Positions 16,575 to 25,096 of a DNA stretch of 64,000 bases are shown here, one piece after another. The number at the start of each line of letters is the position of its first letter. Positions within the stretch are counted from its first letter, which is position 1. The translations under genes were made by a program, and so were the position numbers. The notes under the pieces were generated by a model that worked only from the letters and a program-made list of their open reading frames with translations, was not told the origin of the DNA and did not search any database. This DNA comes from Kordiimonadales bacterium IMCC3096 (lineage in GTDB: Bacteria > Pseudomonadota > Alphaproteobacteria > Minwuiales > Minwuiaceae), in NCBI GenBank assembly GCA_016865035.1, contig CP018227.1, positions 2,447,501 through 2,511,500 of the forward strand. Reading direction: 5' to 3'.

Positions 16575-17738
16575 ATGGCTGACCTGAAGAACCGGCAGGG
16601 GTTTTCGACCCGCGCCATCCATGCAGGCCAGCGGCCGGACCCGACAACCGGTGCGGTGATGATGCCGATCTACGCCACCTCCACCTATGTCCAGGAAAGC
16701 CCGGGCGTTCACAAGGGTTATGAGTACAGCCGCAGCCAGAACCCGACCCGTCACGCGCTGGAAGCCTGCGTGGCGGATCTGGAGAATGGCGCACACGGCC
16801 TCGCCTTCGCCTCCGGCCTGGCCGCCATGGGCACGGTGCTGGAACTGCTGGACAGCGGTGACCACGTCATTGCCATGGACGATCTCTACGGCGGCAGCTA
16901 TCGCCTGTTCGAGAATGTCCGGAAGCGTTCGGCGGCGCTGGACTTCAGCTTCGTCGATCTGTCGGACCCGGCGCAGTTCGAAGCCGCGATCACGCCGAAG
17001 ACCCGCATGGTCTGGGTGGAAAGCCCGACCAATCCGCTGCTGAAACTGGTCGATCTTGCCGCCATCAGCCGCATCGCCAAGGCCAACAACATCCTGATGG
17101 TCTGCGACAATACCTTCGCCACGCCCTACTGCCAGCGTCCGCTGGACTTCGGCGCGGACATCGTCGTCCATTCCATCACCAAGTATCTCAACGGCCATTC
17201 CGACGTGGTCGGCGGCGTTGTCATCATCGGTGACAATGCGGACCTGAAGGATCGCCTGTTCTACCTGCAGAACGCGGTCGGCAGCATCCTCGGCCCCTTC
17301 GACAGCTTCCTGGCGCTGCGCGGCCTGAAGACCCTGGCCCTGCGCATGCGCCAGCATTGCGAGAGCGCCCTGACCGTGGCGCGGCATCTGGAGGCGCATC
17401 CGAAGATCGAGCGGGTGATCTATCCCGGTCTGGAAAGCCATCCGCAGCACGCCCTGGCGAAGGGGCAGATGGATGCCTTCGGCGGCATGATCACCGCCTT
17501 CATCAAGGGCGACATCGAAGACGCGCGGAAGTTCCTGGAACGCTGCGAGATCTTTGCGCTGGCCGAAAGCCTGGGCGGCGTCGAGAGCCTGATCGAACAC
17601 CCCGCCATCATGACCCACGCCTCCGTCCCGCCCGAGGTCCGGGCCGAACTCGGCATCTCCGATACGCTGATCCGCTTCAGTGTCGGCGTGGAGAATGTCG
17701 AGGATCTGCTGGCCGAGATCGACTCGGCGTTGGGCTGA
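16575..17738 (+). CDS. Cystathionine gamma-synthase / gamma-lyase family PLP enzyme
   Basis: A 387-residue Cys/Met-metabolism PLP enzyme. The family start STRAIHAGQRPDPTTGAV, the PLP-phosphate Tyr/Arg of YEYSRSQNPTR, the Asp of VCDNTFATP and the Schiff-base lysine in SITKYLNGHSD are all present. AAGGAG at 16559-16564 lies ten bases before ATG 16575. Cystathionine gamma-synthase, cystathionine gamma-lyase, cystathionine beta-lyase and methionine gamma-lyase cannot be separated safely by eye; the SLGGVESLIEHP motif is shared. It is convergent with the GFA gene, two bases apart. Confidence 0.9.
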   Translation: MADLKNRQGFSTRAIHAGQRPDPTTGAVMMPIYATSTYVQESPGVHKGYEYSRSQNPTRHALEACVADLENGAHGLAFASGLAAMGTVLELLDSGDHVIAMDDLYGGSYRLFENVRKRSAALDFSFVDLSDPAQFEAAITPKTRMVWVESPTNPLLKLVDLAAISRIAKANNILMVCDNTFATPYCQRPLDFGADIVVHSITKYLNGHSDVVGGVVIIGDNADLKDRLFYLQNAVGSILGPFDSFLALRGLKTLALRMRQHCESALTVARHLEAHPKIERVIYPGLESHPQHALAKGQMDAFGGMITAFIKGDIEDARKFLERCEIFALAESLGGVESLIEHPAIMTHASVPPEVRAELGISDTLIRFSVGVENVEDLLAEIDSALG

Positions 17739-17740
17739 TG

Positions 17741-18166
17741 TCAGCCGGCCGGGCGGCCCTGTTCCGGCAGCCCTCGCATCTCGCCGATGTCATCCACCCA
17801 GTCCAGCGCTGACCGGCACCAGATCTGGATCGACGGGCGCAATTCGTTGCGCTGGCGGGCCGTGCCGAGGCGCAGGGAGAAGGCGTCCGGATCGACCGGC
17901 GCGCCGCCGTGGATCGAGGTGCCGCATTCGGGACAGAAGGACAGGGCGCGCTGGCTGCCGCTCTCGGCGGTCTTGATGAAGACCTTCAGCTTGCCGCTGA
18001 GCAGGCGGAAATCAGCCGCTGGTACCAGGACGCCATAGCGGAAGGCGGTGCCGCTGTTGATCTGGCAGTCCGTGCAGTGGCAGATGGCGATCCGGTCCGG
18101 ATCGATCTCGGCCTCGTAGGTGATGTGGCCACAGAGGCAGGCACCGTCGATCTTCATCTTCGTCAT
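17741..18166 (-). CDS. GFA/CENP-V family zinc protein
   Basis: A 141-residue protein of the glutathione-dependent formaldehyde-activating enzyme (GFA)/CENP-V fold. The zinc cysteines are in the usual order: CLCG (residues ~10-13), CHCTDC (~29-34) and CPECG (~78-82). In most family members the function is unproven, and formaldehyde/glutathione activity has been questioned even for Gfa itself. The start ATG overlaps the stop of the upstream CoA ligase as ATGA, so the two are coupled, perhaps linking it to aldehyde handling in aromatic degradation. Confidence 0.88.
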   Translation of the reverse strand: MTKMKIDGACLCGHITYEAEIDPDRIAICHCTDCQINSGTAFRYGVLVPAADFRLLSGKLKVFIKTAESGSQRALSFCPECGTSIHGGAPVDPDAFSLRLGTARQRNELRPSIQIWCRSALDWVDDIGEMRGLPEQGRPAG

Positions 18167-19971
18167 CGTCTTTTCTCCGCTGCGGGAACCATGATGCCCA
18201 GTGTACCGCGCCGCAGCGCGTCCACCAGTCCGGCCCGCCGTTCCAGCGTGGCGCGCTGGTTGACGTAGCCCTTGTCGGTGATCTCGTTGGCGTCGATGGA
18301 GGGGGGCTCCGCCATCAGCACGAAGCGGGCAATGCGGGTGGAGGACGCCGGGTTCGCCGCGTTCCAGACTGCCAGCTTTTCCGCGATGGCGGCACGCACT
18401 GCGTCCGAAGCGCAGAGCGCTGCCGGGTCGTCGCCTGCATCCGGGTCCAGAGCGGCGACGGCGGCCATGGCAGGCCAGATGAGCAGGCCGATGCTGTCCG
18501 TGTCATGGCCGGTCACCACCACATCCTGCACCAGCGGGGAGCAGGCCCCGACCACGCCCACCCGCAGTGCGCCGACGCTGACCCAGGTGCCGGTGGTCAG
18601 TTTGAAGTCCTCCGCCACCCGCCCGTCGAACAGGACACCGGCTGACGGATCATCGGGGTCGGCGAGCTGTCCTGCATCACCCATGCAGTAGAAGCCTTCG
18701 TCATCGAACGCGGCGGCGGTGAGGTCGGGTCGGTCGTGATAGCCGGGGGTGATGTTCGGTCCCCGCAGGCGCAGTTCGTACTTCGCGCCGCTGGGCTGGA
18801 ACTTCAGCTCGCACCCCGGCACCGGCAGGCCGATGTTGCCCGCGCGCGGGATGGAGAAATGGACCAGGGTGGCCAGCGGCGAGGTCTCCGTCGATCCCCA
18901 GGCCGACAGCATCAGCGGGCGCGGATGGCCCGACTGGTCCGCCACCCGCTCCAGCCGGTCCCAGAGATCGTGCGGCAGGGCTGCGGCGGCATAGAAGATG
19001 GCCTTCAGGTTGCGGAAGAAGCTGTCGCGCAGGTCGGCGTCCCGCTCCAGCGCGGACAGCAGCGCGGCGAATCCGGCAGGCACGTTGAAATAGAGGTTCG
19101 GACTGGCGAGGCGCAGGTTCTCCACCGTGCGCCCGATCAGCGGCGGCGCGGGCTTGCCATCGTCGATGTGGAAGGTGCCGCCATTGAACATGGTCAGGTT
19201 GAAGCAGAAGTTGCCGCCGAAGGTGTGATTCCACGGCAGCCAGTCGACCAGTACCGGCGCCATGTCGTGCACGAAGGGCCAGGCGGCGGCCAGCATGGCC
19301 TGGTTGGCGCACAGCATCCGGTGGGTATTGATCACCCCCTTGGGCATGCCGGTGGAGCCGGAGGTGAACAGGATCTTGGCGACCGCATCCGGTGCGATGG
19401 CAACGTCCGGCGCGTTCCCGGCAGTCGGGATCGCATCCATGTCGGCGCTGGTCATCACCGTTGCGAAGCCCTGTTCCGCCAGTGCCTTGAGGGCCGGGGC
19501 GAACGGGATTGCATCCTCCACCCAGACCAGGCCGGGGCGGGTCAGGTCGGCGATGTGGCGCAGCTTGGCGTGGTCGGCGCTCATCAGGCTGTAGGCGGGG
19601 GAGACGGGCACGGCGGGAATGCCCGCCAGTACAGCACCCAGCGTCATCAGGGCGTGGTCGACGGAATTGCCCGAAAGGATCATCAGCGGCCGTTTGGGGC
19701 CGAGGCCCGCAGCCAGCAGATGGTGCGCGATACCTGCCGCGCGGGCATGAACCTCCGCGTAGGTCAGCGTCTGCCAGCCGTCACCGTCGCGTCCTGCCAG
19801 AAAGGTCCGCGCGCCGTTTGCCGCGGCCTGCGCGGTCAGCACCGCGCCAAGCGTTGCCGGGTAGTCGCCGAGGGGCACGGGGGAGCGCAGGATCATGGCC
19901 CCATCGTCGCGGTGTTCCAGCTCGGCCCGCCGGGCAAGAAACCGAAGTCCGTTCAAGGTCACGTCTGTCAT
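18163..19971 (-). CDS. Feruloyl-CoA synthase-like acyl-CoA ligase
   Basis: A 602-residue adenylate-forming enzyme. The AMP/ATP loop is ILFTSGSTGMPKGV, the second motif is SAWGSTETSPL, the acyl-adenylate motif is YHDRPDL...GFYCMGDAG, and the C-terminal catalytic lysine lies in ANEITDKGYVNQRA. The last motif and the overall pattern match feruloyl-CoA synthases, which activate ferulate and related hydroxycinnamates. ATG 19971 with GGGAGAG upstream is chosen; the frame stays open far beyond it, antisense to neuB, by chance. The companion enoyl-CoA hydratase/lyase is not adjacent, so the substrate is uncertain. Confidence 0.87.
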   Translation of the reverse strand: MTDVTLNGLRFLARRAELEHRDDGAMILRSPVPLGDYPATLGAVLTAQAAANGARTFLAGRDGDGWQTLTYAEVHARAAGIAHHLLAAGLGPKRPLMILSGNSVDHALMTLGAVLAGIPAVPVSPAYSLMSADHAKLRHIADLTRPGLVWVEDAIPFAPALKALAEQGFATVMTSADMDAIPTAGNAPDVAIAPDAVAKILFTSGSTGMPKGVINTHRMLCANQAMLAAAWPFVHDMAPVLVDWLPWNHTFGGNFCFNLTMFNGGTFHIDDGKPAPPLIGRTVENLRLASPNLYFNVPAGFAALLSALERDADLRDSFFRNLKAIFYAAAALPHDLWDRLERVADQSGHPRPLMLSAWGSTETSPLATLVHFSIPRAGNIGLPVPGCELKFQPSGAKYELRLRGPNITPGYHDRPDLTAAAFDDEGFYCMGDAGQLADPDDPSAGVLFDGRVAEDFKLTTGTWVSVGALRVGVVGACSPLVQDVVVTGHDTDSIGLLIWPAMAAVAALDPDAGDDPAALCASDAVRAAIAEKLAVWNAANPASSTRIARFVLMAEPPSIDANEITDKGYVNQRATLERRAGLVDALRRGTLGIMVPAAEKRR

Positions 19972-20073
19972 GCTGTCTCTCCCACCCCGGACTGTCCTGA
20001 TGCCACGACAGCGGCGATGCGGCAAGGACCGGCTGGCTCGACAGTCCGCAGCGAACAGGGTACACGCGAAACC

Positions 20074-21105
20074 ATGGAACATGACCTGACAATGCCGGCC
20101 GGGGAGGCTGTCTTCGTGATCGCGGAGGCGGGGGTGAACCACAATGGCGACCCGGCGCTGGCGGCGGAGCTGGTGGTGGCGGCGAAGCAGGCCGGGGCGG
20201 ATGCGGTGAAGTTCCAGAGCTTCGACCCCGATGCGCTGGTCAGTGCAGGGGCGGAGACCGCCGCCTACCAGAAGCGGGCCACCGGCAGCGACGACCAGCA
20301 GGCGATGCTGCGCGGTCTGGTGCTGGACGTGCCGGCGCATGAGGCGCTGTTTGCACAATGCGCGGACCTGGGGATCGAGTTCATCTCGACCCCGTTCGAT
20401 GCCGGATCGGCGGACATGCTGGTCCGGCTTGGGGTGAAGCGGCTGAAGGTCGGTTCTGGCGATGTCACCAACATCCCGCTGCTGCGCCATCTGGCGTCCT
20501 TCGACCTGCCGGTGATCCTGTCCACGGGCATGGCCGACCTGGCGGAGATCGACAGGGCCATTGCCGCGCTGGCGCCGCTGAAGGACCGGATCAGCCTGCT
20601 GCACTGCGTCTCGGCCTATCCGACGCCGATGGCGGAAGCGAACCTGCTGGCGATCCGCACGCTGGAGGCCTGTTACGCCCTGCCCATCGGCTATTCCGAC
20701 CACACCCTCGGCATTCACGCCGCGCCTGCCGCCGTGGCGCTGGGCGCGCGCATCATCGAGAAGCATCTGACCCTGGATCGCGGCCTGCCCGGACCGGATC
20801 ACGCCGCGTCGCTGGAACCGGATGAATTCGCGGAGATGGTGACCGCGATCCGGGCGGTTGGAACCGCGCTGGGTGATGGGGTGAAGGCCCCGCGCGGCAG
20901 CGAGCTTGATACACGCCGGGTTGCGCGGCGGGGCCTGAAGGCGGCGCGTGACATGGGGGCCGGAACGGTGCTGCGGCTGGAGGATATTGCCGTGCTGCGG
21001 CCGGAGACCGGGTTCGCGCCGCACCTGATCGACGATCTGCCGGGCCGGACCTTGCGGCGTCCCCTGCGCCAGGGCGCGCCGATCCTGCCGGAAGACCTTG
21101 AATGA
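20074..21105 (+). CDS. neuB: Nonulosonic acid (N-acetylneuraminate/legionaminate) synthase
   Basis: A 343-residue NeuB-family synthase condensing PEP with a 6-deoxy or N-acetyl hexosamine. The TIM barrel begins with FVIAEAGVNHNGD, includes KFQSF and the metal-site GYSDHTLG, then EKHLTLDR and PGPDHAASLEP; the last ~65 residues are the SAF (antifreeze-like) domain (RRGLKAARDMGAGTVL). Length equals the family norm. It overlaps the epimerase gene as ATGA. Sequence alone does not separate sialic (NeuB) from legionaminic (LegI) synthase; the linked amidotransferase trio favours a legionaminic-type product. Acts in the cytoplasm. Confidence 0.92.
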   Translation: MEHDLTMPAGEAVFVIAEAGVNHNGDPALAAELVVAAKQAGADAVKFQSFDPDALVSAGAETAAYQKRATGSDDQQAMLRGLVLDVPAHEALFAQCADLGIEFISTPFDAGSADMLVRLGVKRLKVGSGDVTNIPLLRHLASFDLPVILSTGMADLAEIDRAIAALAPLKDRISLLHCVSAYPTPMAEANLLAIRTLEACYALPIGYSDHTLGIHAAPAAVALGARIIEKHLTLDRGLPGPDHAASLEPDEFAEMVTAIRAVGTALGDGVKAPRGSELDTRRVARRGLKAARDMGAGTVLRLEDIAVLRPETGFAPHLIDDLPGRTLRRPLRQGAPILPEDLE

Positions 21106-22259
21106 GCGGACCTGCCGGGACACGACGGATCGTCTATGTCACCGGCACCCGCGCCGACTATGGCCTGATGCGCGAGACCCTGCGTCGCATCGATGCCCAT
21201 CCGGCGCTCGACCTCAGCCTGTTCGTCACCGGCATGCACCTGCTGCCTGCCTATGGGGAAACCGTGCGGGAAATCGCGGCGGACGGACTGCCGATCGCCG
21301 CCTGCTGGCCGGTTGAACTGAGTGGCGCGGACGGGGGCGAGATGGCACTGGCGCTTGCGGAAACCCTGCGCGGATTCATCGAGACCTTTCGCGCGGCCCC
21401 GCCGGACCTGGTGCTGCTGCTCGGCGACCGGGGGGAGATGCTGGCAGGGGCCATCGGTGCGCTGCATCTCGGCTGTGCCACCGTGCACATTCATGGCGGG
21501 GAACGCTCCGGCACGGTCGATGAACCGGTACGCCACGCCATCTCGAAGCTGGCCCATTTCCACCTGACCGCAACGGAGCAGGCGGCGACGCGGCTGCGCC
21601 AGATGGGGGAGGATGACTGGCGCATCCACACCGTGGGGGCGCCGGGGCTGGATGATCTGGCGAACCGCGATGCGGTGGACCGCGCCGCGCTCGCGAAGGA
21701 CGTCGGGTTCGATCCCGCCCGACCCATCACCGTCGCGGTGTTTCATCCGGTGGTGCAGGACGGCGCGGATGCGGCCCGGCAGATGCAGACCATGCTCGAC
21801 AGTCTGCTGGCGGCGGAGGTTCAGGTGCTGGCGCTGGCGCCAAACGCCGACGCCGGCGGTTCGGGGATCGCTGACGTGATGCAGCGGGTGGGTGCCGCCC
21901 ACCCGGGCCAGGTCCGGCTGATCAGCCATCTGCCGCGTGCGCGCTATCTGGCCTGGCTTGCCGCTGCAGACCTGCTGATCGGCAATTCCTCCAGCGGGAT
22001 CATCGAATCCGCCAGCCTCGGTCTGCCCTGTGTGAACCTGGGGGACCGCCAGATGGCACGGGACCGCAACAGCAATGTGATCGACGTGCCCACCATCGGC
22101 GCGCAGGCGGTATCCGCCGCCATTGCGACGGCATTGCGGCAGGGACGGCAGGACTGGCCCAACATCTGGGGCGATGGCCGAAGCGCACCGCGCATTGCCA
22201 GCTTCCTGGCGGAGGTTGATCTGGTCCCCGCGGTCTTCAGGAAACTCAACAGCTACTGA
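21102..22259 (+). CDS. neuC: UDP-N-acetylglucosamine 2-epimerase, hydrolysing (NeuC/LegG-like)
   Basis: A 385-residue GT-B-fold epimerase that hydrolyses the UDP-sugar and releases the 2-epimer used by NeuB. Visible are the N-terminal IVYVTGTRADYGLMR, LLLGDRGEMLAGA, HIHGGERSGTVDEPVRHAI (catalytic His/Glu region) and GNSSSGIIESASLGLPCVNLGDRQ. Hydrolysing epimerases of this type start both the sialic (NeuC) and legionaminic (LegG/NeuC2) routes. It overlaps neuB by four bases and the convergent flippase gene by seven bases at the 3' end. Confidence 0.92.
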   Translation: MSGPAGTRRIVYVTGTRADYGLMRETLRRIDAHPALDLSLFVTGMHLLPAYGETVREIAADGLPIAACWPVELSGADGGEMALALAETLRGFIETFRAAPPDLVLLLGDRGEMLAGAIGALHLGCATVHIHGGERSGTVDEPVRHAISKLAHFHLTATEQAATRLRQMGEDDWRIHTVGAPGLDDLANRDAVDRAALAKDVGFDPARPITVAVFHPVVQDGADAARQMQTMLDSLLAAEVQVLALAPNADAGGSGIADVMQRVGAAHPGQVRLISHLPRARYLAWLAAADLLIGNSSSGIIESASLGLPCVNLGDRQMARDRNSNVIDVPTIGAQAVSAAIATALRQGRQDWPNIWGDGRSAPRIASFLAEVDLVPAVFRKLNSY

Positions 22260-23761
22260 CGCTGCCGCAGGCCCTTCACGGCAGTGCGCGCATCACGGTT
22301 GACGGCGATGGCGGTGGCGATGCCGAAGAGCCCGCCGGCCAGCAGGGCGATCAGTCCGGTCGTGGCCGTGCTGCCCTCGAACTGCTGCTCCAGCAGGATC
22401 GGGACAGCCATGGCGACCGTGGCCAGTATTGCGGTGATCCATGTCGGCGGCTGGGCAAGCATGGCCGCCATGGGAACGTCCCGGTGGGCCGTCTTCAGCA
22501 ACAGATAGACACTGCTGACGAACGCTCCGAATACCGCGGCGAGCATCAGATGTATCAGGGACCCGCCCATCGCCTTGACCGCCAGCGCCGCGATCAGGAA
22601 GGCGATGAACCCCAGTCCCTCGCCCAGCATGGGTGATCGGGTATCATCCATGGCGTTCAGGACCCGCCGATAGAAGACATTCAGGCCCAGCGGGATCAGG
22701 CTGATGGCGTAGGTGGCGGTCAGACCGGCGATCACCGACAGTTCTGTCGCCGTGATGTCACCCCAGCCGAAGACCAGCGACGTGATCAGGTCCCGGCTGA
22801 GAACCAGCGCGCCGAAGGCCATGGCGGACAGCACGAGGATCCACGTCTGACCCTGCCGCACGAGGCTGAGGAAGGCGCCACGGTCCTGCTCCGCGCCGCC
22901 CGGTGCCAGGCCGGCCAGCCGCGGCAGCAGGATGATGGTCAGGGTCATGATGACGACGCCGAGCGGCAGCAGGACCAGGCGGGTCGCATAATTCACGCCA
23001 GCCAGCGCGCCGATGCCGAACAGGGTCGCGAAGGCCCGCAGCGCGAACGGATAGAAGAAGACAACGGACTCCGCCGCCGATGTCTGCACCATGCCCAGGA
23101 TCATCCGGCGATCGACCAGCCATGGCGTGAGGCTCAGGCCGCCGAAGGCGCGTCGGCCTATGGCGGCCATCTGGATCAGCCAGCGCAGCAGCACACCGCC
23201 GATCACCGCTGCAGCCAGCCAGGCCACCGATCCGTCCCGCCCGTCCACGAGCAGGGCAATGATCAGCACCGCATTGATGACCGCTGTGCCGATGGCCGAC
23301 AGGAAGAACCGGTCCTCAGCCTGCAGCCACGCGATGGTCACCGCGTTGATGGCCGCTATCGGGGCCGCCAGAATGACCAGCGGCAACAGGTCGATGGTGC
23401 GCTGCCGGGCGATGGCGTCGAACCCGGGGGCCAGCAGATCGACCATGCCCGACCGCACCGCGATCAGCAGCAGCGCAAGCAGGCCGATGATGGCGAAGAT
23501 CGCCAGACTGGCCTGGAACAGAAGCTGACTGGCAACACCGGCGCGCTGTCTGAAGGCCACGACCAGGACCGCCGTGACACCGCCCGCCCCCAGCACATTG
23601 ATCAGGAAATCCGGCAGACCAACCAGGAAGACGGCAATATCCGCCTCCCGCCCCAGCCCGAACGACGCCGCGATCGTCGCCTCCCGCCCGAACCCCAGCA
23701 GCCGCCCGATCAGCAGGGCGAGGGCAACGGCCGCGCCGGACCTGAGGACGGCGGCGAGCAT
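22253..23761 (-). CDS. MurJ/MviN-family lipid-linked sugar flippase
   Basis: A 502-residue polytopic membrane protein with about 13-14 hydrophobic segments and the MOP-superfamily MurJ layout: an N-terminal GRLLGFGREATIAASFG, a charged VYATRLVLLPLGV-like region (here NYATRLVLLPLGVV), and a central cleft with Arg residues. MurJ flips lipid II, but its position next to a glycosyltransferase inside a nonulosonate locus suggests a paralogue that flips an undecaprenyl-linked glycan (Wzx-like role). Its ATG shares one base with the stop of the glycosyltransferase gene (TGATG). The chromosomal murJ for peptidoglycan may be elsewhere; this copy could also be the only one. Confidence 0.82.
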   Translation of the reverse strand: MLAAVLRSGAAVALALLIGRLLGFGREATIAASFGLGREADIAVFLVGLPDFLINVLGAGGVTAVLVVAFRQRAGVASQLLFQASLAIFAIIGLLALLLIAVRSGMVDLLAPGFDAIARQRTIDLLPLVILAAPIAAINAVTIAWLQAEDRFFLSAIGTAVINAVLIIALLVDGRDGSVAWLAAAVIGGVLLRWLIQMAAIGRRAFGGLSLTPWLVDRRMILGMVQTSAAESVVFFYPFALRAFATLFGIGALAGVNYATRLVLLPLGVVIMTLTIILLPRLAGLAPGGAEQDRGAFLSLVRQGQTWILVLSAMAFGALVLSRDLITSLVFGWGDITATELSVIAGLTATYAISLIPLGLNVFYRRVLNAMDDTRSPMLGEGLGFIAFLIAALAVKAMGGSLIHLMLAAVFGAFVSSVYLLLKTAHRDVPMAAMLAQPPTWITAILATVAMAVPILLEQQFEGSTATTGLIALLAGGLFGIATAIAVNRDARTAVKGLRQRQ

Positions 23762-24975
23762 CAGTCGTCTCTCTGACGAAGCAGCAGGCGATCAATCTCC
23801 TTGATGACATTGGCCGTTGCAGTACCGGTTGGTGGGGCGCCCAGCAGGTCGAGCCGTGGTTCCGGCTGCTCGCGCAGAGCGGTGGTGAGTGCGGCATCAA
23901 GGTCTGCGATCGTGGCAATATCGGTGCTCAGACCCAGCGGACCGTAGGGAATGGCATCGTCGGCACTGTTGGTCACGACCGGCTTTCCCGCCAGAGCCGC
24001 TTCAAGGCCCACCATCGAGAACTCGGTGAACAATACGTCTGCCGCATGGATGACCGCATGCACGCTCTCCTCGCGCGGACTGACATGGTAGCGATCGTCC
24101 AGCCTGCCGAAGTCCATCCGCTGATTTGGATGAGCCCGCAGGATGATGCGCAGGTTGGCGTCCCGATCGAGCATGGTCCGAAGGATATCGAGCTTGTCGG
24201 CGACCGGGGCAATCCGGGTATCACCCGTCGTCACGGCAGGCAGGGTCCACGCGATAACGGACCGATCCTGCCAGCCCAGTCGCGTCCGCAGGTCAATGCC
24301 GCTCGCCACGGCTGTCTCACTGACCAGTTGATCAAGGGCCGGGTTGCCGGTGACCGCGATGGTGGCGGGGGATCTGCCCTTTGCGATCAGGTGGCGGCGA
24401 ACGGATTCACCCAGCACGGTCACCCGCGTCGCAAACCCGTTGTCCGCCATCCATTGCCATTCGAAGTCGAGGAACAGATCGCCCATCGCCAGGGAGGGGA
24501 CACCACGCAGGCCGGCGGCAAGGATCATGGCTCTTTCCGCTCTCGGGGAATTGGTCGTGACCACGAGATCCGGTTTCCAGTCGTCGATCAGACGTCCGAC
24601 TGTCCGGACGGGAAGGAATGCGGCCCTGCCCTTCTCGGCGAATTCCTTCGCGGCGAACTCCTTGCCCGCGCTGGCTTCGAGCTCGGCGTAGCTGAGCCCC
24701 ATGTAGGCTTCCGTTTCCGGGATGCTGACAAGGCTGGAGTCCATTCCCGCGGCAAGCCGCTTGCCATGCTGTCGCGCAATGTCGTCACCGGGGCGCCAGA
24801 GATCCCTGAAACCGACCGGCTCGAATCCGGCCGATTCCGCGACCGCATGGGCTGTCGTCAGCGCCAGGATGCGCAGGTCCACGTCCCCGCGCTGCCGGAG
24901 GGCGCGCATCACAGGCATGACCATGTTGATGTGGCTGGCACCGTAGGAAGCGAACAGGATGCGGTATTTCGTCAT
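23761..24975 (-). CDS. GT-B-fold glycosyltransferase-like protein of surface glycan locus
   Basis: A 404-residue soluble protein with two Rossmann-like halves. The N-terminus is RILFASYGASHINMVMPVMRAL, and the donor-binding half contains AHPNQRMDFGRL and FTEFSMVGLEAALAGKPVV, the layout of UDP-sugar epimerase-like and capsule-type (CDP-glycerol/Kps-like) transferases. It has no membrane segment or signal peptide. It is translated just ahead of the flippase and divergent from the amidotransferase, sharing a 121-base promoter region. Donor and acceptor are unknown; a role adding a sugar to the nonulosonate-containing glycan is inferred from place. Confidence 0.7.
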   Translation of the reverse strand: MTKYRILFASYGASHINMVMPVMRALRQRGDVDLRILALTTAHAVAESAGFEPVGFRDLWRPGDDIARQHGKRLAAGMDSSLVSIPETEAYMGLSYAELEASAGKEFAAKEFAEKGRAAFLPVRTVGRLIDDWKPDLVVTTNSPRAERAMILAAGLRGVPSLAMGDLFLDFEWQWMADNGFATRVTVLGESVRRHLIAKGRSPATIAVTGNPALDQLVSETAVASGIDLRTRLGWQDRSVIAWTLPAVTTGDTRIAPVADKLDILRTMLDRDANLRIILRAHPNQRMDFGRLDDRYHVSPREESVHAVIHAADVLFTEFSMVGLEAALAGKPVVTNSADDAIPYGPLGLSTDIATIADLDAALTTALREQPEPRLDLLGAPPTGTATANVIKEIDRLLLRQRDD

Positions 24976-25006
24976 CGAAAGGCATATCCCGACTGGCCGC
25001 GTTCTC

Positions 25007-25034
25007 TTGAACGCCCGAAGCTGATAGCTATAGT
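25007..25034 (+). promoter_or_regulatory. Sigma-70-type promoter of the amidotransferase-hisF-hisH unit
   Basis: TTGAAC (25007-25012) and TATAGT (25029-25034) are separated by 16 bases, the best sigma-70 match noticed in the window. It lies about 62 bases before ATG 25097 in the divergent spacer. Confidence 0.6.
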
Positions 25035-25096
25035 CCGGTCGCCCGACTGTCCATGGTCATTCCCGGACAATCCTTCAGCAAAGAGCGGTTCAAGAC

